From Cricetomys ansorgei (Eukaryota; Chordata; Mammalia; Rodentia; Nesomyidae), in contig JAMJFZ010000818.1 in NCBI GenBank assembly GCA_026225945.1, forward strand, positions 6,313,501-6,377,500: a stretch of 64,000 nt of DNA. Reading direction: 5' to 3'. This document shows positions 1 to 11,961 of this stretch, piece by piece (within the stretch, counting starts at the first letter, position 1; every line of letters begins with the position of its first letter). Under the pieces are notes generated by a model. That model ran no database searches. It saw only the letters and a list, made by a program, of their open reading frames with translations, and was not told the origin of the DNA. The position numbers and the translations under genes were made by a program.

Positions 1-165
1 TCCCTGGAGCTCCCTGCACAACTTGCAAACAGCTCCACTGAGGAGTCTTCTCCCCGGCAACTCTTCACTGCCTCTGCAACCTCAGAGGGGGGGCTTGCAC
101 ATGGACTTGTGTGGCCATAGAGTCCAGAGGACCTTGGGTGTTGTCCTTCAGTCACCACCCACCTT
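1..165 (+). repeat. Rodent interspersed repeat fragment (family C)
   Basis: This stretch shares its opening core (ccctggagctccctgcacaa) with positions 26700-26730, followed by a similar TCTC/CTCTGCA-rich segment, so both are copies of one dispersed repeat. The left end lies outside the window. I do not recall the family name with certainty. Confidence 0.5.
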
Positions 166-214
166 AGTGTATTTGTCGTGGTTGTTTTAGTTAAGATTTT
201 TGTTTTATTTTGCT

Positions 215-608
215 TTTCATTTATGTGTGCACACACTCTTGCTACATGCATGCAGTACCTACAGAGACCAGAAGATGGCGATAGAACCCTGAAGTTGGAG
301 TTACAGGCAGCTTTGAGTCACCTGATGTGGGTGCTGGGATCTGAACTCTGGTCCTCTGCAAGAGCACAGGTGTTCTAACTGCTGAGCCACCTCTTCAGCC
401 CCTCATCTTGTTTTTGAGACAAGGTGGTCTCTCATTGGCCTGGGCTCCCTGATGAGGCTAGGCTGACCGACCAAGGAGTCCCCAGGATCCATCATTCTCT
501 GCCTTCCCGGCTCTGGGATGGCAAGTGCACACGTGGGTTCTGGAGATGAGCACAAACCTTCACACACTTTTGCAGCAAGTACTGTGCTCACTGAGCCAGC
601 CTCAGCCC
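215..608 (-). repeat. B2 then B4 SINE, both minus strand
   Basis: Positions 215-402 read, on the minus strand, as a B2-type SINE: the tRNA-like head (ggctgaagaggtggctcagc) sits at 383-402 and the body carries the usual gttcagatcccagcacccac. Positions 405-608 read as a minus-strand B4-like element, with a B1-like half (gagacaaggtggtctctcat) and an ID-like half ending in actgagccagcctcagcccc. Both lie in the intron before the first Card11 exon of the window. Confidence 0.8.
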
Positions 609-1026
609 CTCAGTTCTGTGGGGTTCTGAGCCCCCTGAGTTATAAGCTTTTGGTGGGCACTGTGACCCCCCCCCCACCAGGAAGGAACATTTCAATCACA
701 AAGAACACCAACACACACACACCTGGTTCTACTCCTGGTCACAGGCCATGCATGCCCCTATTCTAAGAAGCTGATTTTGGTCTACTGAGGTGGCCCATAC
801 TTTAGAACCCATCAGGGTTCCTGTGTGTCTTATGTGTCTCCTACACAACCTCCTCAGGGGCATTCGTAGGTGCCCAGAGCAGCTCCAAGATACCCATGCC
901 CTTTTCCCCATCACCAGAGGCCTCCAGGCTCCGTGGGGCCAGGAGGGTGGCCAAGGTCTCCACATTCTAAGTGTGCCCTGGGGCAGGGTGGGGCTCTGAC
1001 AGCCAGCCACTTCTGTTCTCCACCAG

Positions 1027-1206
1027 AACTGGACCCCGAGAACGAGCTCAGCCGGAACCTCACCCTGATCCCCTACAGCCTGGTGCGTGCCTTCCACTGC
1101 GAGCGCCGCCGACCTGTGCTCTTCACGCCCACCATGCTGGCCAAGACGCTGGTGCAGAAGCTGCTCAACTCAGGGGGCGCCATGGAGTTCACCATCTGCA
1201 AGTCAG
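1027..1206 (+). CDS. Card11: Card11 internal exon (fourth from last coding exon)
   Basis: CARD11/CARMA1 is the CARD-MAGUK scaffold which, after PKC phosphorylation downstream of antigen receptors, assembles BCL10 and MALT1 to activate NF-kappaB and JNK. This exon encodes the segment beginning [18 protein letters not shown] and ending in FTICKS, which I recognise as the start of the C-terminal guanylate-kinase-like region. The acceptor is a pyrimidine tract ending ccaccag at 1026; the donor is gtgagc at 1207. The exon is 180 nt: two bases complete a split codon, then 59 full codons, then one base carried to the next exon. The reading frame is open throughout and the split codons join correctly. 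The earlier CARD, coiled-coil, PDZ and SH3 parts lie upstream of the window. Confidence 0.97.
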
Positions 1207-2389
1207 GTGAGCTTGACCAGATGGCAGAGGGACACAGGCCATCGCAAGAGTGACTCAGCCTCCTCTCCTTATCCCCCCCTCCCCTCGCTTCCACCTCTCC
1301 TCCTCCTCTTCCTCCATCTGTGCCAGGAAGCCCGCCTACCCCCTCCTGACTCCTCCTCTGTGTTCCTACAAAAGTCAGTCTATCCCAGCAGCCACTAAGT
1401 CGCTTCCTAATGATCTGCAACCCACATCCTTCTCTGCAGCTCGACCGTGGCTCCCTGAGTGTGGTAGTGTGTTTTATCATGTTTCTAATCCTAATGCTTG
1501 ACCATGAGCAAGATCCTGTGGGCACTGGGTAGATAGATGGGTGACTGGGTGGATGGGTAGAGAGATGAGCAGGTGGATGGATAGATGGATGGTGAATGGA
1601 TTATGGGTGGAAATGGGTAGAAGTAGATGGGTGGTACATGCCAAGGAGATGGGTAAATAGGTGGATGGTGGGTGGTAAATGATGGAAAAGGAAAGGATGG
1701 ATGGATGGATGGATGGATGGATGGATGGATGGATGGATGGATAGGGATGGATGGTAGGTAGCTGGACAGAAGACGGCAGGGAGCTGGGTGAACGATTGAA
1801 TGGATGGGCGGTGGATGATGAGCGGATGGATGGGTAGATGATGAGCGGATGGATGGGGTAGGTGGTGGATGAGTGGATGGTATATGGGTGGATGGGTGAG
1901 TGGATGGACAGATGGTGAATAGCTGGATAATGGACGGGTGGGCTGATGGGTAGATGACGGATGGGTTGATGATACTCGGTGGGTAGGTTGATGGAGGGTG
2001 GGCAGACGGATGGATGGAGAGAAGATGAATAGGTAAATGAGCACACAGGTATGTGGAGCAGAAAGTTTAAAGGTTGAACTGTGCGCACTGTTGACCCACA
2101 ACACCTGCGCTATCTTGTCCAGTGACACTCACAGCTAAAAAGCTGTGTCTGCTACATGTGGACATGTGTCCACTAAGCCCCTGCTGCATAGTCTGGCATA
2201 AAGAACACAAACCATAACTTGAGCCCACCCTCATGGAGCTTCCCTATACAGTGGAGCTGATGAGGTTCCATTTAACCGCAGTGGGAATGGACGAGATAGA
2301 TATCAAGTTACCCGACACCCAGGAGGGGACAGGTAGGGCCTGGAATGGGCGACCCTTTCCACCCTGGGCACCGACTGTCCTCTCTGCAG
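1207..2389 (+). other. Card11: Card11 intron (1183 bp)
   Basis: The intron runs from gtgagc at 1207 to tctctgcag at 2389. It holds a pyrimidine-rich stretch (1255-1330), the GGAT repeat at 1528-2040, and at about 2160-2236 a faint match to an old mammalian-wide MIR or L2 repeat (cactaagcccctgctgc followed by cctcatggagct). No additional exon is visible. Confidence 0.9.
1528..2040 (+). repeat. (GGAT)n simple repeat, degenerate, in Card11 intron
   Basis: About 500 bp built from GGAT/GGTGGAT/AGAT units. A perfect GGAT run covers roughly 1694-1742; the flanks are decayed variants. The long minus-strand open frames here (Pro/His/Ser/Ile-rich) are products of the repeat and not genes. Confidence 0.95.
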
Positions 2390-2514
2390 ATATTGTCACG
2401 AGAGACGAGTTCCTCCGAAAGCAGAAGACAGAGACCATCATCTATTCCCGGGAAAAGAACCCCAACACCTTTGAGTGCATTGTCCCTGCCAACATTGAGG
2501 CTGTGGCAGCCAAG
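2390..2514 (+). CDS. Card11: Card11 internal exon (third from last)
   Basis: This 125-nt exon encodes [16 protein letters not shown] and continues through [20 protein letters not shown] to AAK, a segment I recognise from the GUK-like domain of CARD11. The acceptor is tctctgcag ending at 2389 and the donor is gtgagg at 2515. The first two bases complete the aspartate codon begun by the last base of the previous exon, and the exon ends on a full lysine codon. Length and phase fit the neighbouring exons, with no stop or frameshift. Confidence 0.97.
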
Positions 2515-2787
2515 GTGAGGAACCCTGGCTACCAGCCAGACCAAGACTCCACCCAACCATCACTGCAAAGCTCTGGGTCATGGGCCAGGGTGGGTGGCCA
2601 CGGCTAAGCCCATCTCTTCTCTCTGCTCAGGCCCCAGCCACTCTCTTCAAAGGAAAATCTTTAACTTTGGCTCGTGTTTTGGAACCCTCTCCTGTTTTCC
2701 ATTTCTACCAATCCCTCAATGTTGGTCCATGTCAGCTAAGGATATCAGGAAGAAGGAGCATGTACCAGGGCAAAACAGGAGCACATT

Positions 2788-3196
2788 CTAGTTTGCTTTC
2801 TGTTGCTGTGATAAAGAGCATGACCAAAAGCAACTTGGGGAGGAAAGGGTTTATTTCATCTTGCAACACTCAGGTCATACTTCACCACTGAAGGAAGTGA
2901 GGGCAGAAATTCCAGGAAGAACCTAGGGGCAGGAACTAGAGCAGAAGCCATGGAGGCGTGCTGCTTACCTGGCTTGCATCTCACGACTCGCTCAGCCTGC
3001 TTTCTTTTACAACCCAGGACCTCCCGCCTAGGGGTGGCACCGCCCACAGTGAGTGGGGCCCTCCCCCATCAATCATTAATCAAGAAAATGCCAACAGGCT
3101 TGCCTGCAGATCAATATGATGAAGGCAGTTCCTCAGTGGAGGTTCCCTCTTCCCAGGCTAGTGCATGTCAAGTTGACAAAAATAAATAAATAAATG
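2788..3196 (-). repeat. Rodent dispersed repeat, family A, minus strand
   Basis: About 400 bp starting ctagtttgctttctgttgct and ending gtcaagttgacaaaaataaa. It is the reverse complement of the element at 3793-4175: compare ttggggaggaaagggtttat here with ataaaccctttcctccccaa there. Further copies are at 25658-26035, 32735-33090, 53694-53945 and, in part, 29065-29155. I know this family as a very common rodent repeat but do not recall its catalogue name. Confidence 0.75.
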
Positions 3197-3599
3197 AGCA
3201 GCACAAGGTGGGTGTCAGGTGTCACATTCGCTCAACCATGGCAAAGGGAAACACTAGAGGAGGCACAGCCACCCAAGAATGTCACAATGTGCAAATCAGA
3301 TTCCTCTGGAGTTAGACAAGGTGACCCCGAGTGGCCCTAACAGGACAAGGTGATGCTAATCAGCTGTAAAGCACAGATTTCTTCCTTGCTTTGAGACTTG
3401 AGCGCTGTGACAGGGGACAGCGCCCTGGGGGGCGGGGGGGCGGGTAGGGGGTAGCAGAAGCCAGTAACCTGGCTTGCCACACAGCTGGCTGGTCACCGAC
3501 ACACACAGAGATGAAGGCAGAGCCAGCTTTTTTGGCCAGCCTGAACAAGTTTGTTGATCTGAGAAAGTGCAGATGTATATGCATACGTGTGTGCGCTGA

Positions 3600-4330
3600 G
3601 ATCAGAGGACAACCTTGGGCCTCATTCCCCAGGTGTCAGCAGCTGAGGTGACAGCTGAGCCGGTTGATTGCAATGGTGCAAGAAGGAGGAGCTGCATTCA
3701 GTCCTCAGAACGCACATGAATAGCCAGGCATGGTGGCGCGTTCTGTAACCCCAGCACCGAGCAGGGAGAGGCAGGAGGCGCAGGGGCTCACTTTATGCCA
3801 CTTTGACACATGCTAGGGTTATCTGAAAGGAGAAAACCTCAATTGAGAAACCGCCTCCAGAAGACTCAGCTGTAAAGCCTTTTCTTAATTAGTGATTGGT
3901 AGGGAAGGGCCCAGCCCATTGTGGGCGGGGCTATCCCTGTGCCGTGGTTCTGGGTTCTATAAGAAAGCAGGCTGAGCAAGCCATGAGAGGGCAAACCGGT
4001 AAGCAGCAGCCCTCCGTGGCCTCAGCATCAACCCCTGCCTCCTGGTTCCCGCCCTGTTTGAGTTCCTGTCCTGACTTTCTGAGCAGTGATTTGGAAGTGT
4101 GAACCAAATAAACCCTTTCCTCCCCAAGTTGCTCTGGTCGTGAAGGTTCATCACAGCAACAGTAACCCTAAGACAGGATGGTTTCCGAGGCTCACTGACC
4201 AGCACCAGCGGGCTTCAGCAAACCAATGAGCCCCAGGCCAAGAGAGAGGCCCTGTCTCGAGCAAAATAAGGAGCACTGCGCCTGAGGATTGATACTGAGG
4301 TTGACTTATCCTGCATTGCTTCCACATTCA
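3600..4330 (+). repeat. B4-type SINE split by a family A repeat
   Basis: The left half of a B4-like SINE (about 3640-3792; aatagccaggcatggtggcg at 3718) is interrupted by a family A element at about 3793-4175 (ttctataagaaagcaggctgagc in its middle, accctaagaca at its end). The B4 resumes at about 4176 with the gaccagc and gagaggccctgtctcgagc segments. The 8-mer ggctcact occurs at both junctions (3785-3792 and 4189-4196), consistent with a duplicated target. The interruption shows family A moved after this B4 was in place. Confidence 0.65.
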
Positions 4331-4684
4331 CGCGCGCAAAGCCTCCAAGCCATACACACAGGAGATCAGAGGCCGTCCTGGGCTGCCTGGGGTTCTATTT
4401 CAAAGGAGAAAGTCAGGTCCTTTTAGGGAGGTCTGATCACTGGGAAGAGAAAGTGGGTGGGTCTGGTCACAGACAAGATGGATTCTACTGGAAAGGTGGC
4501 ACCCCACCAGCCAGGGTTAACGGGAGCTGGAGGAGCAAACAGGGAGGAGAAGAAGCTAGAGAGCGGCTGTGTCTGTCTGTGACCTGGGTGCCAGGTCCAC
4601 AGAGTGCAGAGAAACATTTGTAGAGTGGTAATACTTTTATTCTCTCCCTCTTCTTCCTCTCTCTGTCTCTCTCCTCCTTCCTCC

Positions 4685-5230
4685 TCCTCTAGTTTTTTTG
4701 AAAGGATCTCGCTGTGTAGCTCAAGCTGGCCTGGAAATTAACTAGAGGGTCTCCTACCTCCCCGCCTCTTAAGTGACAGGATCACATTCATGCACGGCCA
4801 GAGCCCACAGAGGTCATAAGGGGGCATCACATCTCCTGGAGCTAGAGTTCCAAGTGGTTGTGAGCTGCCACGTGGGTGCTGGGATCTGAACTCTGGTCCT
4901 CCACAAGAGCAATGAGCACCCTTAACTACTAAGCCATCTCTCCAGCCTTTGCTTGTTTTTTAGACAGATTCTCACTATGTAGCCCAGGCTGGCCCGGAAC
5001 TGGATATGTAGCCCAGGCTGCCCGCCAGTCACTATCCTCCTGCCTCTGCCTCCCAAGTACTGGAATTACAGGCACATATCACCATACCCAGCTCTCTGTG
5101 TGCTTTTTCTTGTTTGGTTTGGCTTGGTCTTTCAGTCAGGGTCTTACCGTGTAGCTCAGGCTGACCTGAAATTCTCAATCTTCCTGCTTCAGCCTCCCCT
5201 AGGGCTGGATGGCAGTTGTGCCTGTTTTCT
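4685..5230 (-). repeat. SINE cluster: B1, B2, B1, B1, all minus strand
   Basis: B1 at about 4685-4800 (gtgtagctcaagctggcctgg), B2 at 4801-4948 (ending aagccatctctccagcc), B1 at 4949-5096 (tatgtagcccaggctggccc, with a second internal copy of gtagcccaggctg) and a diverged B1 at about 5110-5230 (gtgtagctcaggctgacctg). Each reads as the reverse complement of its consensus. Confidence 0.85.
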
Positions 5231-5593
5231 CTTTGATGTAAAGTTTGATTTTTTTTTTCTAAGTATTCAGCCAAATGGGAATGGTCCTTTTCCACAAATA
5301 GCAAGCTCCTAGTTAAGCAGGCAGCCCTCTCTGCTCCTGGCATTACCAGGAAGCACGAAGCACCCTGGAAGGCTGGGAGGGGGGCAAGTGTCCATTGCAA
5401 GCCCCTCTTGGGCTAGACCTAGACAGCCAGTGTCACTGTGCTCATCTGGGTTGAACCCAGAGGTGCTAGGCTCTTGCCTCTCAGAGACCTAGTTTTGAAG
5501 TTCCCTAGTTCGGCCTGGAACCCAGGCTTGGCCTGATGCCCACGAGGATGGATAACGTGGGTGCCACCCTGACAGCAGCTGCTGTACTTGCAG

Positions 5594-5709
5594 AATAAAC
5601 ACTGCCTGCTAGAAGCCGGGATCAGCTGCGTGCGCGACCTGATCAAGTGCAAGGTGTACCCCATCGTGCTGCTCATCCGGGTGAGCGAGAAGAACATCAA
5701 ACGGTTCAG
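5594..5709 (+). CDS. Card11: Card11 internal exon (second from last)
   Basis: This 116-nt exon encodes [17 protein letters not shown] and then [17 protein letters not shown], from the core of the GUK-like domain of CARD11. The acceptor is ctgtacttgcag ending at 5593; the donor is gtgagg at 5710. It has 38 full codons plus two bases (ag) which pair with the first base of the last exon to give arginine. Upstream at 5400-5560 the intron holds no other exon-like frame. The GUK-like domain of MAGUK scaffolds is generally catalytically inactive and acts in protein binding. Confidence 0.97.
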
Positions 5710-6730
<1,021 letters not shown>

Positions 6731-7055
6731 GCCCATCTGAGTCTGAGCGCTGGACAAGCGGACACGGCGATCCTGAGCCCGTGGCAACCAAGTCACCAGA
6801 AGCCACCAGGTGGAAGGTCAGGCGGGCCCTGCCGGTGTGAACAGAGATGAGCAAGCACAGGACACAGAGCCTGGGGCCCGAGGCCAGAGCAGCAGTTGAA
6901 TGTAAATGCATGAGACAGGAACAGGTGACTTCCTGCAAGGTGCGGCCCTGGGGTGAGCACAGAGCATGCACCCCAGGCAGGCTGGGTCCAGGGAGACAGG
7001 ACTCCTCCCCTGCCATTTCTTCCCTTGTATTAAATCCTCTCCATGTCTTCATTGC
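6731..7055 (+). other. Card11: Card11 3' UTR (approximate end)
   Basis: GC-moderate, non-repetitive sequence follows the stop. A variant polyadenylation hexamer ATTAAA lies at 7029-7034, about 300 nt after the stop, and is the first plausible signal. No AATAAA occurs between the stop and this site. The true cleavage site, or a longer alternative UTR, cannot be settled from sequence alone. Confidence 0.55.
7029..7034 (+). promoter_or_regulatory. Card11: Candidate Card11 poly(A) signal ATTAAA
   Basis: ATTAAA is the commonest variant of the AATAAA hexamer and lies 299 nt past the stop. The following bases (tctccatgtcttcattgccc) are T-rich, as expected near a cleavage site. No transcript evidence is available here. 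Confidence 0.5.
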
Positions 7056-8850
7056 CCATCAAATCCTTTGCAGAGGCTCAGCCCCGCAGGGTCTCGCTAA
7101 CCTGGGGTTCCTTCCAGCAAACTCAGGGAAGGCGGGAACAGCTGAGGTTTCTCACGCGCACACACATATGCGCTGAAGGCAGTCACCAGCCGCCAACCGC
7201 ACAGTTTCTCAGCAAGAGGCTGGGGTCACAGGAGCCACTCGCAGCCCTGCAAACCCTGCTGGGAATTTTTTACTGGTTCGCTGTTGAGTTCATGAGTGCG
7301 ATGCCCTGACTTGTCCGGGAGGTGGCCTTACACAGCTCCCCTCCCATCTTCAGACAGTTTGCCATCTCTCCGCACACACTCAGGGAGGGAGGGTTGCAAG
7401 CCATGTCCCATCTATAGCTGGGCAGTGGTTGTCGATCATCCTGGGCACTCTGACCAGTTCCCAGTCTCTGCAGTGACCACTGCCCCATGCACACAAGAGC
7501 TTTGCTGACCCAGGTTGAGAGCAGCAGGCCTCTATGAGTATATTATGGCAAATATCACTGGTTGAATCTCTACTTGTTTTGTCACATAATCAAGACACCA
7601 ATTATCCCATTTTTGTGTTTTCATCAAAAAAAAAAAAAAGAGGTGCCGTCTGCAGCACCTCCTGCCGTTTTCAAAATATAACCAAAGTGCAATGTTAGGG
7701 AGCTGGGAGCGCATAGCCAGGGGACACAGGGGGCACTGGTTCTCTCCTCCCTGCCTCATGACCCATCCCAGAATCTGCCAAGAAGCCAGACACCTTTCAA
7801 ATCAACAGCCCTGACAGAGCCGGCAAGCATGAAGCCTTCCTTTTCCAGAACAGCCTGTGGAAACAAGCTAGCTGCTCTGGGTCTGCCGAGGTCCAGCTGC
7901 AGCCATTTAAGTCGAGATAAAGCGCCCGGTGAGGAGCTGAGGGGCCGCAGGGCCAACGCCCCCACCTCGATGAAGCCTCAAGTGACGGTAAATTTTCTCC
8001 AAACAGAGGCCATCACACTCCCACTCAGAAGTCTCACCGAGGGGACAGACGTGACTGGAAAGGAATCTCGGATAAAAGGTCTACTGATTTATTTCTGTTT
8101 ATTTATTTAAGTTCGGAAGCTTCGGGCTGGCTGGGTAGGAGAAAAAAAAAAACCAAAAGCGTTCCGAGTAGAGTCTGCGGGGAGGGGCACAGGGTGAAGA
8201 TCTGGGAAGAGAACGAGTGTCCGGGTGCACATCCGGGATGACAAGGGTGGCGATGGGAAGGAGGGATGGAAGGAGGACCCCCAACATCCCACACTCTCTA
8301 CCTTGACCTCAAGTCAACACAGCCGCAAAGGATCCTGGGCCTCGCCCTCCTCCCCGACACAGGCCACCACAGGCTCCCCAGGGCCTCTCACACGTAGGCA
8401 AGTTCAAAGCTGCACAGAAAAGGGGTGTAGGAGGCAGGGGGGTGGGTTGCTTTCTGTGTTGTTTGGACACAGATGTCGTGAGTGAGGAGGCAGGTGTTAG
8501 CATCCCCACTCCCGCCTCCGGCTGCTCTGAAGGCACTGCGTGCCTGTCTGGCTCAAAACGATATTGAAAGTTTCCACTCCGGCTGGGTGACTGGAAGTGA
8601 GCCCTGTGAGGGGATCTGTTTTTCTTACACTGTGTCAAGTTCGTGTTCGGTTCTGAGCCTCCCCTCCCATGTCTGATGGGTGGTGATGTAAAGGGAGGCG
8701 GGGAATCAGGCTGGGAATCTGCACTCATCTCCAGGTAACATCTAAAAGAGGAGGAGGGGAGGTAAGAGAGAGGAAAAATGGGAAAATGCAGTGGCAGAGT
8801 ACTTGCTGGCCAGAGAGGACCAAGGATCCCTGGGATGACACATGCCACCA
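7056..8850. other. Mostly unique intergenic DNA downstream of Card11
   Basis: I see no gene. There is an A13 run at 7626-7638 and a T-rich stretch near 8092-8110. The rest is single-copy-looking sequence without SINE signatures, making it one of the longest repeat-poor parts of the intergenic region. It could hold downstream regulatory DNA, but nothing specific is recognisable. Confidence 0.5.
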
Positions 8851-8859
8851 TACCTGACT

Positions 8860-9165
8860 TGTTTACGTGGGTTCTGGGGCTTGAACCCGGGTCCTCATGC
8901 TTGTCCTACAAGGAGCTTTACCAACTGAGCCATCTGCCAGCCTACCAACCCACTTTTGAGTAATGAACCCCTGGGAATCGGAGCCATGAAACTCCTTCAA
9001 AATAGCATTTTTTAAATGTATTTATTAAAACACTTAGCATACATGTGTGTGTTGCCGTGGCACACGTGGAGGCCAGAAGAGAGATTGGCAAGAGTCTCTT
9101 CTCCTTCCACCATGTGGATCAAACCCAGGTCATCAGCTTAACCTGCTGAGCAGTCTCACTGGACT
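8860..9165 (-). repeat. Two SINE fragments, minus strand (B4/ID-like; B2/B3-like)
   Basis: Positions 8860-8942 end in ccaactgagccatctgccagcc and contain gtgggttctggggcttgaac, the reverse of a B4/ID half. Positions 9010-9165 carry a decayed B2/B3 pattern (tgtatttattaaaac, ggaggccagaagagag, cctgctgagcagtctcactgg). Confidence 0.65.
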
Positions 9166-9463
9166 TATCCTCCGGGCTGTCACTGCTGACCCTGCCTGTG
9201 GCTTGTCCACTCCATGGCTGGGAACTTCAGTCAGGGATGTCTTGACTATCCCGAGACTCCAGTGGAGACCCCTCCTGAATCTCTATCCCTCCTCGCCAAA
9301 CACAACACAGCCCAGGGCACATTGAAAGCATCGAGTAGCCAAATGCTACAAGGTTGGGGTCCAGCGTCAATGCACACAAGGTCAGCCTTGTGACAAGTCT
9401 CCACCACTCAGAGAAGAGAGCCAAGGTCTGGTGTTTGGAAACATTCCACAAAACAGTCTAGAG

Positions 9464-9692
9464 CAGTGGTTCTCAACGTGTGGGTTGCGACCCCTTTGGG
9501 GAAAGGGGCTAAACCATCCCTTCACAGGGTCTCCTAAGACCATCTGCGTATCAGATGTTTATATCACAATTCATAACAGTGGCAAAATTACAGTTGTGAA
9601 GTAGCAACGGAGATAATTTTATGGTTGGGGGTCACCACAGCATGAGGAACTGTATTAAAGGGTCGAGGCGTTAGGAAGGTTGAGAACCACTG
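9464..9692 (+). mobile_element. hAT-Charlie-like non-autonomous DNA transposon remnant
   Basis: The 229-bp element has inverted termini cagtggttctcaac (9464-9477) and gttgagaaccactg (9679-9692), of the Charlie-group type (CAGTGGTTCTCAA). The 8 bases outside the left end are gtctagag and those outside the right end ccctagag, which agree at six positions and resemble the nTCTAGAn target preference of this group. There is no transposase frame. It is related to the copy at 38689-38909 in opposite orientation. It resembles the rodent family I remember as URR1. Confidence 0.8.
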
Positions 9693-9889
9693 CCCTAGAG
9701 CCTGTTGCAGGCACCCTGTGGACTCAAGGGTGGCAAAGGCTAAAGGGCCCAGGGTCCAGAATCCTTTCTGCTGCCTTACAAAAGTAGCCCCGGCCCTGGG
9801 CATGCATAGAAGTGGGCTGTTTAGCATCCTAAGCGGTTAGGACTACAGATCCCACAATCAAAACAGGAGCCCAAGGAACCAGGGATGGC

Positions 9890-10111
9890 TTAATCAGTAG
9901 AGCACGTCTAGCCTTTAATCCCAGCACTCGGGAGGTGGAGGCAGGAGTGGAGGCAGGAGGATCAGAAGTTTAAGGGTATGTCCTAGGCTATATGTGATTT
10001 ATCTAAAAATGAATAAATAAACAAACAAAAATTATAAGAGGACCTTGAGGAACTGTGGGTGTGGCTCAGTGGGTAGCATGCTCAATTTACATGCATGAGT
10101 CCCTGGCTCTG

Positions 10112-10154
<43 letters not shown>
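9890..10154 (+). repeat. B1-like and ID-like fragments followed by (CA)n
   Basis: Positions 9890-10030 contain a B1-like piece (tttaatcccagcactcggga) with an A-rich tail (aataaataaacaaacaaa). Positions 10050-10114 are ID-like (gtggctcagtgggtagcatgc) and run directly into a (CA)n tract of about 20 units (10115-10154), a common tail for tRNA-derived SINEs. Confidence 0.7.
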
Positions 10155-10156
<2 letters not shown>

Positions 10157-11579
10157 TCTGGAGCCTTGAATACCTGGCCCAGAACTCACCTCTGAAAGAG
10201 CTCATGTCATCCTATCACTGGAGACCCTGGCTGCTCCAAATGAGCAAATGCACAGACACACAGTTTCTGTGGAGGTGAAGAACACTGTGGTGTGAAGAAC
10301 CAGGCCTGGCCCTGGTTCTCCTGGAGTGAGGATGTCAGATCCCATGGCTGCTGTTGTCCCTCCCTGGATGGAGGAGGACACCCAAAGGGAGGGAGCACCA
10401 GCCCTCCTGAGGGCAGAGTCAGTCCCAGCAATTCCCCAGCCCGACAGAGACTGGAGCCACATCAGCGATCAGGCACTGAAGCTTTCGGAACTTGACTCTG
10501 CTGCTTTGGGGGCTGAGGTTAATGAGCAGATGTCGCTCAGGGGAAGGTGGTTTGTGAACCCTGCCTGCCCCAGGCAGCTCCTGCTGGTGCAAACAGAAAT
10601 CAGAAGCAGAAACTAGGAAGGAGGTATACCCAAATCCCACAGACCTGGAGAGGGGAGCCAGGTCAGGGAAAGGGGCCAGGTGGTGGGAAAAACCTCGGGG
10701 TTGCTGATTGATCAAATAAGCACTCCTCGTTCGTTACCTGTGCCTGTCAACCTGGCATCAGTTCTTCACACTTTATTACCATCAGCAGCCTGCGGGATTT
10801 ACCGATGTCTTCGCCGGAATTATCCATGAAACATTTTCCAGGGGCTCTCTTTTCTTTTGCTTTCTTTATAGCTAAGGGGAGGGGGTGGTAAAGAGGGAAA
10901 GAGAGAAGAGGGGAGAGGGAAAGGGAGAGAGACAGGGAGAGAGGGAGAGAGAGAGCCTGCGAGCACTAGAAAGACTTCTAGCACCCTCTAGTGGTGGGAA
11001 CAGCTTCACCATGCCCTCTGTGTACCTAGATGTGTATACATGCTTATTTAGGTATGTGTGCATGTGTGTTCCTGCACATGCATGTGCATGCACATTGAGT
11101 ATATGGCCGTGTGTGTGTGTGTGTGTGTGTTCTAGTGTGTGTGTGGCTCTGGGTACTCAGATGTTCATCATGCTAAGTCTGGGGGTCAGATCTGTAGCGG
11201 GCACATGAGGACACAGTCCCAACATGGATGCCTGGAGGTCCTAGCACTCCTCCAGTGGCCTAGCACCTCCATGACATCATCGCCACTGTTCCCTGAGTAG
11301 ACCCAACCTGCAGTGACTGTCGCCCTCAGATCTGCTGATCCACCTCTTAACCAGAGAGGTGGAAGTCAGGAAGCAGGGGACATAAGGGGAAATTTGATTC
11401 CCTTACCCAGGGTTCTACAACCCTAGATATCTTGTTCTGCAGGGGTGTGACATGACCTGGTCACCCCTTTTGTGCATGGCTTGCTTAAGCAGAACACCAG
11501 GACAGCCCTTCTGGGCTCCTGACCCTTCCCCACTGTACCCCAAAGCCCAAGACCCTAAAAGCCATTCCTCGAAATTCTA
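10155..11579. other. Intergenic DNA with purine and TG tracts
   Basis: No gene recognised. A purine-rich (GGGAGA)-type tract covers about 10875-10955, and alternating (TG)n lies at about 11050-11135. The remainder, including 10160-10870 and 11140-11575, looks unique. Confidence 0.5.
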
Positions 11580-11961
11580 CTGTAGTGGTTTGAATGAAAA
11601 TTGCCCTCATAGGCTCATAGGGAGGGGCATGATTGAAAGGATGAGGACTCATGGCCTTGTTAGAGTAGGTGTGGCATTGTCGGAGGAAGGGTGTCACGGG
11701 GGGGGGGGGGGGGAGCTTTGAGGTTTCAGAAGTTCAAGTCAGTCCCAGTGTCACTCTCTCATCCTGCTGCCTGCCAATCCAAATGCTGAACACTCGGCTC
11801 CTTCTCCAGCACCATGCCTGCCTGCATGCCACCATGCTTCCCCACCATGACAATAATGGACTAAACCTCTGAACCTCAAAGCGGGCACCAATTAAATGTT
11901 TTCCTTTATAAGAGTGGCCATGATCGTGGTGTTTCTTCACAGCAATAGAAACCCTAAGACA
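11580..11961 (+). repeat. Rodent dispersed repeat, family B
   Basis: This runs from tactgtagtggtttgaatga to cacagcaatagaaaccctaagaca. Its last part (ttaaatgttttcctttataaga and the terminal 24 bases) resembles the right end of family A, suggesting the two families are related. A run of 15 G lies at 11699-11713. The internal segment ctccttctccagcaccatgcctgcctgcatgcc is characteristic of this common rodent repeat; I do not recall its catalogue name. Confidence 0.7.

Larger units (their letters stand above)
2515..5593 (+). other. Card11: Card11 intron (3079 bp), repeat-filled
   Basis: Bounded by gtgagg (2515) and ctgtacttgcag (5593). Apart from the repeats listed separately, 3200-3600 and 4270-4680 look unique, with no open frame resembling a known protein. 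A short G/C run (ggggggcgggggggcggg) lies at about 3428-3446. Confidence 0.85.

Noticed and set aside
1477..2128. Minus-strand frames of 203 and 175 codons in a Card11 intron
   Set aside because: They come from the GGAT repeat at 1528-2040.
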